Of a DNA stretch of 34,674 nucleotides, positions 34,299 to 34,674 are shown in pieces. A program made the position numbers and the translations under genes. This DNA comes from Alphaproteobacteria bacterium. GTDB lineage: Bacteria; Pseudomonadota; Alphaproteobacteria; Puniceispirillales; Puniceispirillaceae. Under the pieces are notes generated by a model that ran no database searches, had not been told where the DNA came from, and worked only from the letters and a program-made list of their open reading frames with translations. The DNA lies in contig WTJS01000111.1 of assembly GCA_011524735.1 (NCBI GenBank), positions 1 to 34,674 on the forward strand, written 5' to 3'. Position 1 is the stretch's first letter. Every line of letters starts with the position of its first letter.

Positions 34299-34674
34299 TC
34301 AGCCTCGGCTGGCGCTGTCGCGTTCGGCAAGCTGCTGACGACATGCGGTCACATCAAGCGTTTGACCGATTTTGGGAACGCGCCAGTCCCAGTGAGTCAC
34401 CTGTCTGCCTGTCGCGGCAGGATAGATATAGAAATCCACGACACATGCAGTCAGCCGATACTGCCAGACTTCCATATTGCCTTCCTGTCGAAGAAGATCA
34501 GCGGCACCAAGAGTTGAAAACAATCCGGCTTGGTCGATGCCAAGAAGTGTGGCAGGTGCCAATTCTGCTGGCGGTGGCGGTGGCGGCGCAGCAGGCTGCA
34601 CCATTGCAAGCTGCTGGGTGTCATCGTCGGGTTCGGGTGTCGGCAATTCTGCTTCCGCCTGCTCTGCTTCCGCC
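34299..34674 (-). CDS. Uncharacterised protein, 5' end beyond the window
   Basis: The frame is open through the window edge, so the N-terminus is missing; an apparent start at 34646 is a TTG inside the gene. The visible 125 residues begin with an Ala/Glu repeat (AEAEQAEAE), a Pro-rich stretch (PAAPPPPPPAELAP) and then a compact domain. That domain reads LLGIDQAGLFSTLGAADLLRQEGNMEVWQYRLTACVVDFYIYP, with a closing Cys near the end. The domain resembles a small envelope-associated family I recall in Rhodospirillales-type genomes (a WQYR-x-x-x-CVLDL motif), but I cannot name it or its function. Confidence 0.72.
   Translation of the reverse strand, partial: AEAEQAEAELPTPEPDDDTQQLAMVQPAAPPPPPPAELAPATLLGIDQAGLFSTLGAADLLRQEGNMEVWQYRLTACVVDFYIYPAATGRQVTHWDWRVPKIGQTLDVTACRQQLAERDSASRG

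Noticed and set aside
34299-34646. A complete small gene starting at 34646
   Set aside because: The start would be a TTG inside a frame that stays open to the window edge with an Ala/Glu repeat, so the gene is cut by the window.

Overview
The window is a gene-dense, purely chromosomal stretch of an alphaproteobacterium. I see no transposase, integrase, tRNA, rRNA or CRISPR array. Recurrent ATGA or GTGA start/stop overlaps, the gene order ppsR-maf-coaE-dnaQ | secB-fxsA-timA-smr, the order rdgB-rph | hrcA-grpE-dnaK-dnaJ-dapB, and moderate GC all fit Alphaproteobacteria. The compact layout and clipped gene order suggest a marine SAR116-like lineage, but that placement is inference from memory, not from a search.

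Region 1 (1-6325) is housekeeping. It holds the end of the PEP-synthase/PPDK regulator ppsR, then maf, coaE and dnaQ in a tightly overlapping operon. secB and fxsA lie on the opposite strand, followed by timA (Tim44-like), smr, an XRE regulator, a GNAT acetyltransferase and a HIT hydrolase. aroE and mltA, which I recall sitting in this neighbourhood in many relatives, are absent.

Region 2 (6410-12801) holds comM/yifB. Opposite it is the reverse-strand run rsmI-yraN-BON lipoprotein-gshB, with an LpoA-like lipoprotein gene diverging from rsmI. This resembles the enterobacterial yraL-yraM-yraN-yraP cluster and groups envelope and translation upkeep.

Region 3 (12852-23617) holds hemW, rdgB and rph on the minus strand, then the heat-shock block hrcA, grpE, dnaK, dnaJ and the lysine gene dapB. 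Both grpE and dnaK are preceded by good sigma-32-type promoters with the same CTTG-N17 spacing. Strong hairpins lie in the dnaK leader and in the dnaK-dnaJ gap. Between hrcA and grpE, on the minus strand, are a zinc-ribbon membrane protein and a disordered acidic protein with a histone H1-like basic tail.

Region 4 (23618-33505) is a nucleoside uptake and salvage island. tdk and upp diverge. A long minus-strand series runs ribokinase-like kinase, nucleoside hydrolase, a 2-oxoglutarate/Fe(II) oxygenase, a BMP-type nucleoside-binding protein, a double-domain ABC ATPase, two permeases and cytidine deaminase. A textbook intrinsic terminator lies just after the binding-protein gene. Import, deamination, glycosidic cleavage, ribose phosphorylation and base/nucleoside recapture can all be assigned. 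The oxygenase is the unassigned step and the most interesting candidate for new biochemistry.

Region 5 (33604-34674) holds nth (endonuclease III) and the 3' part of an uncharacterised minus-strand gene running off the edge. No stretch longer than 300 bases lacks a gene.
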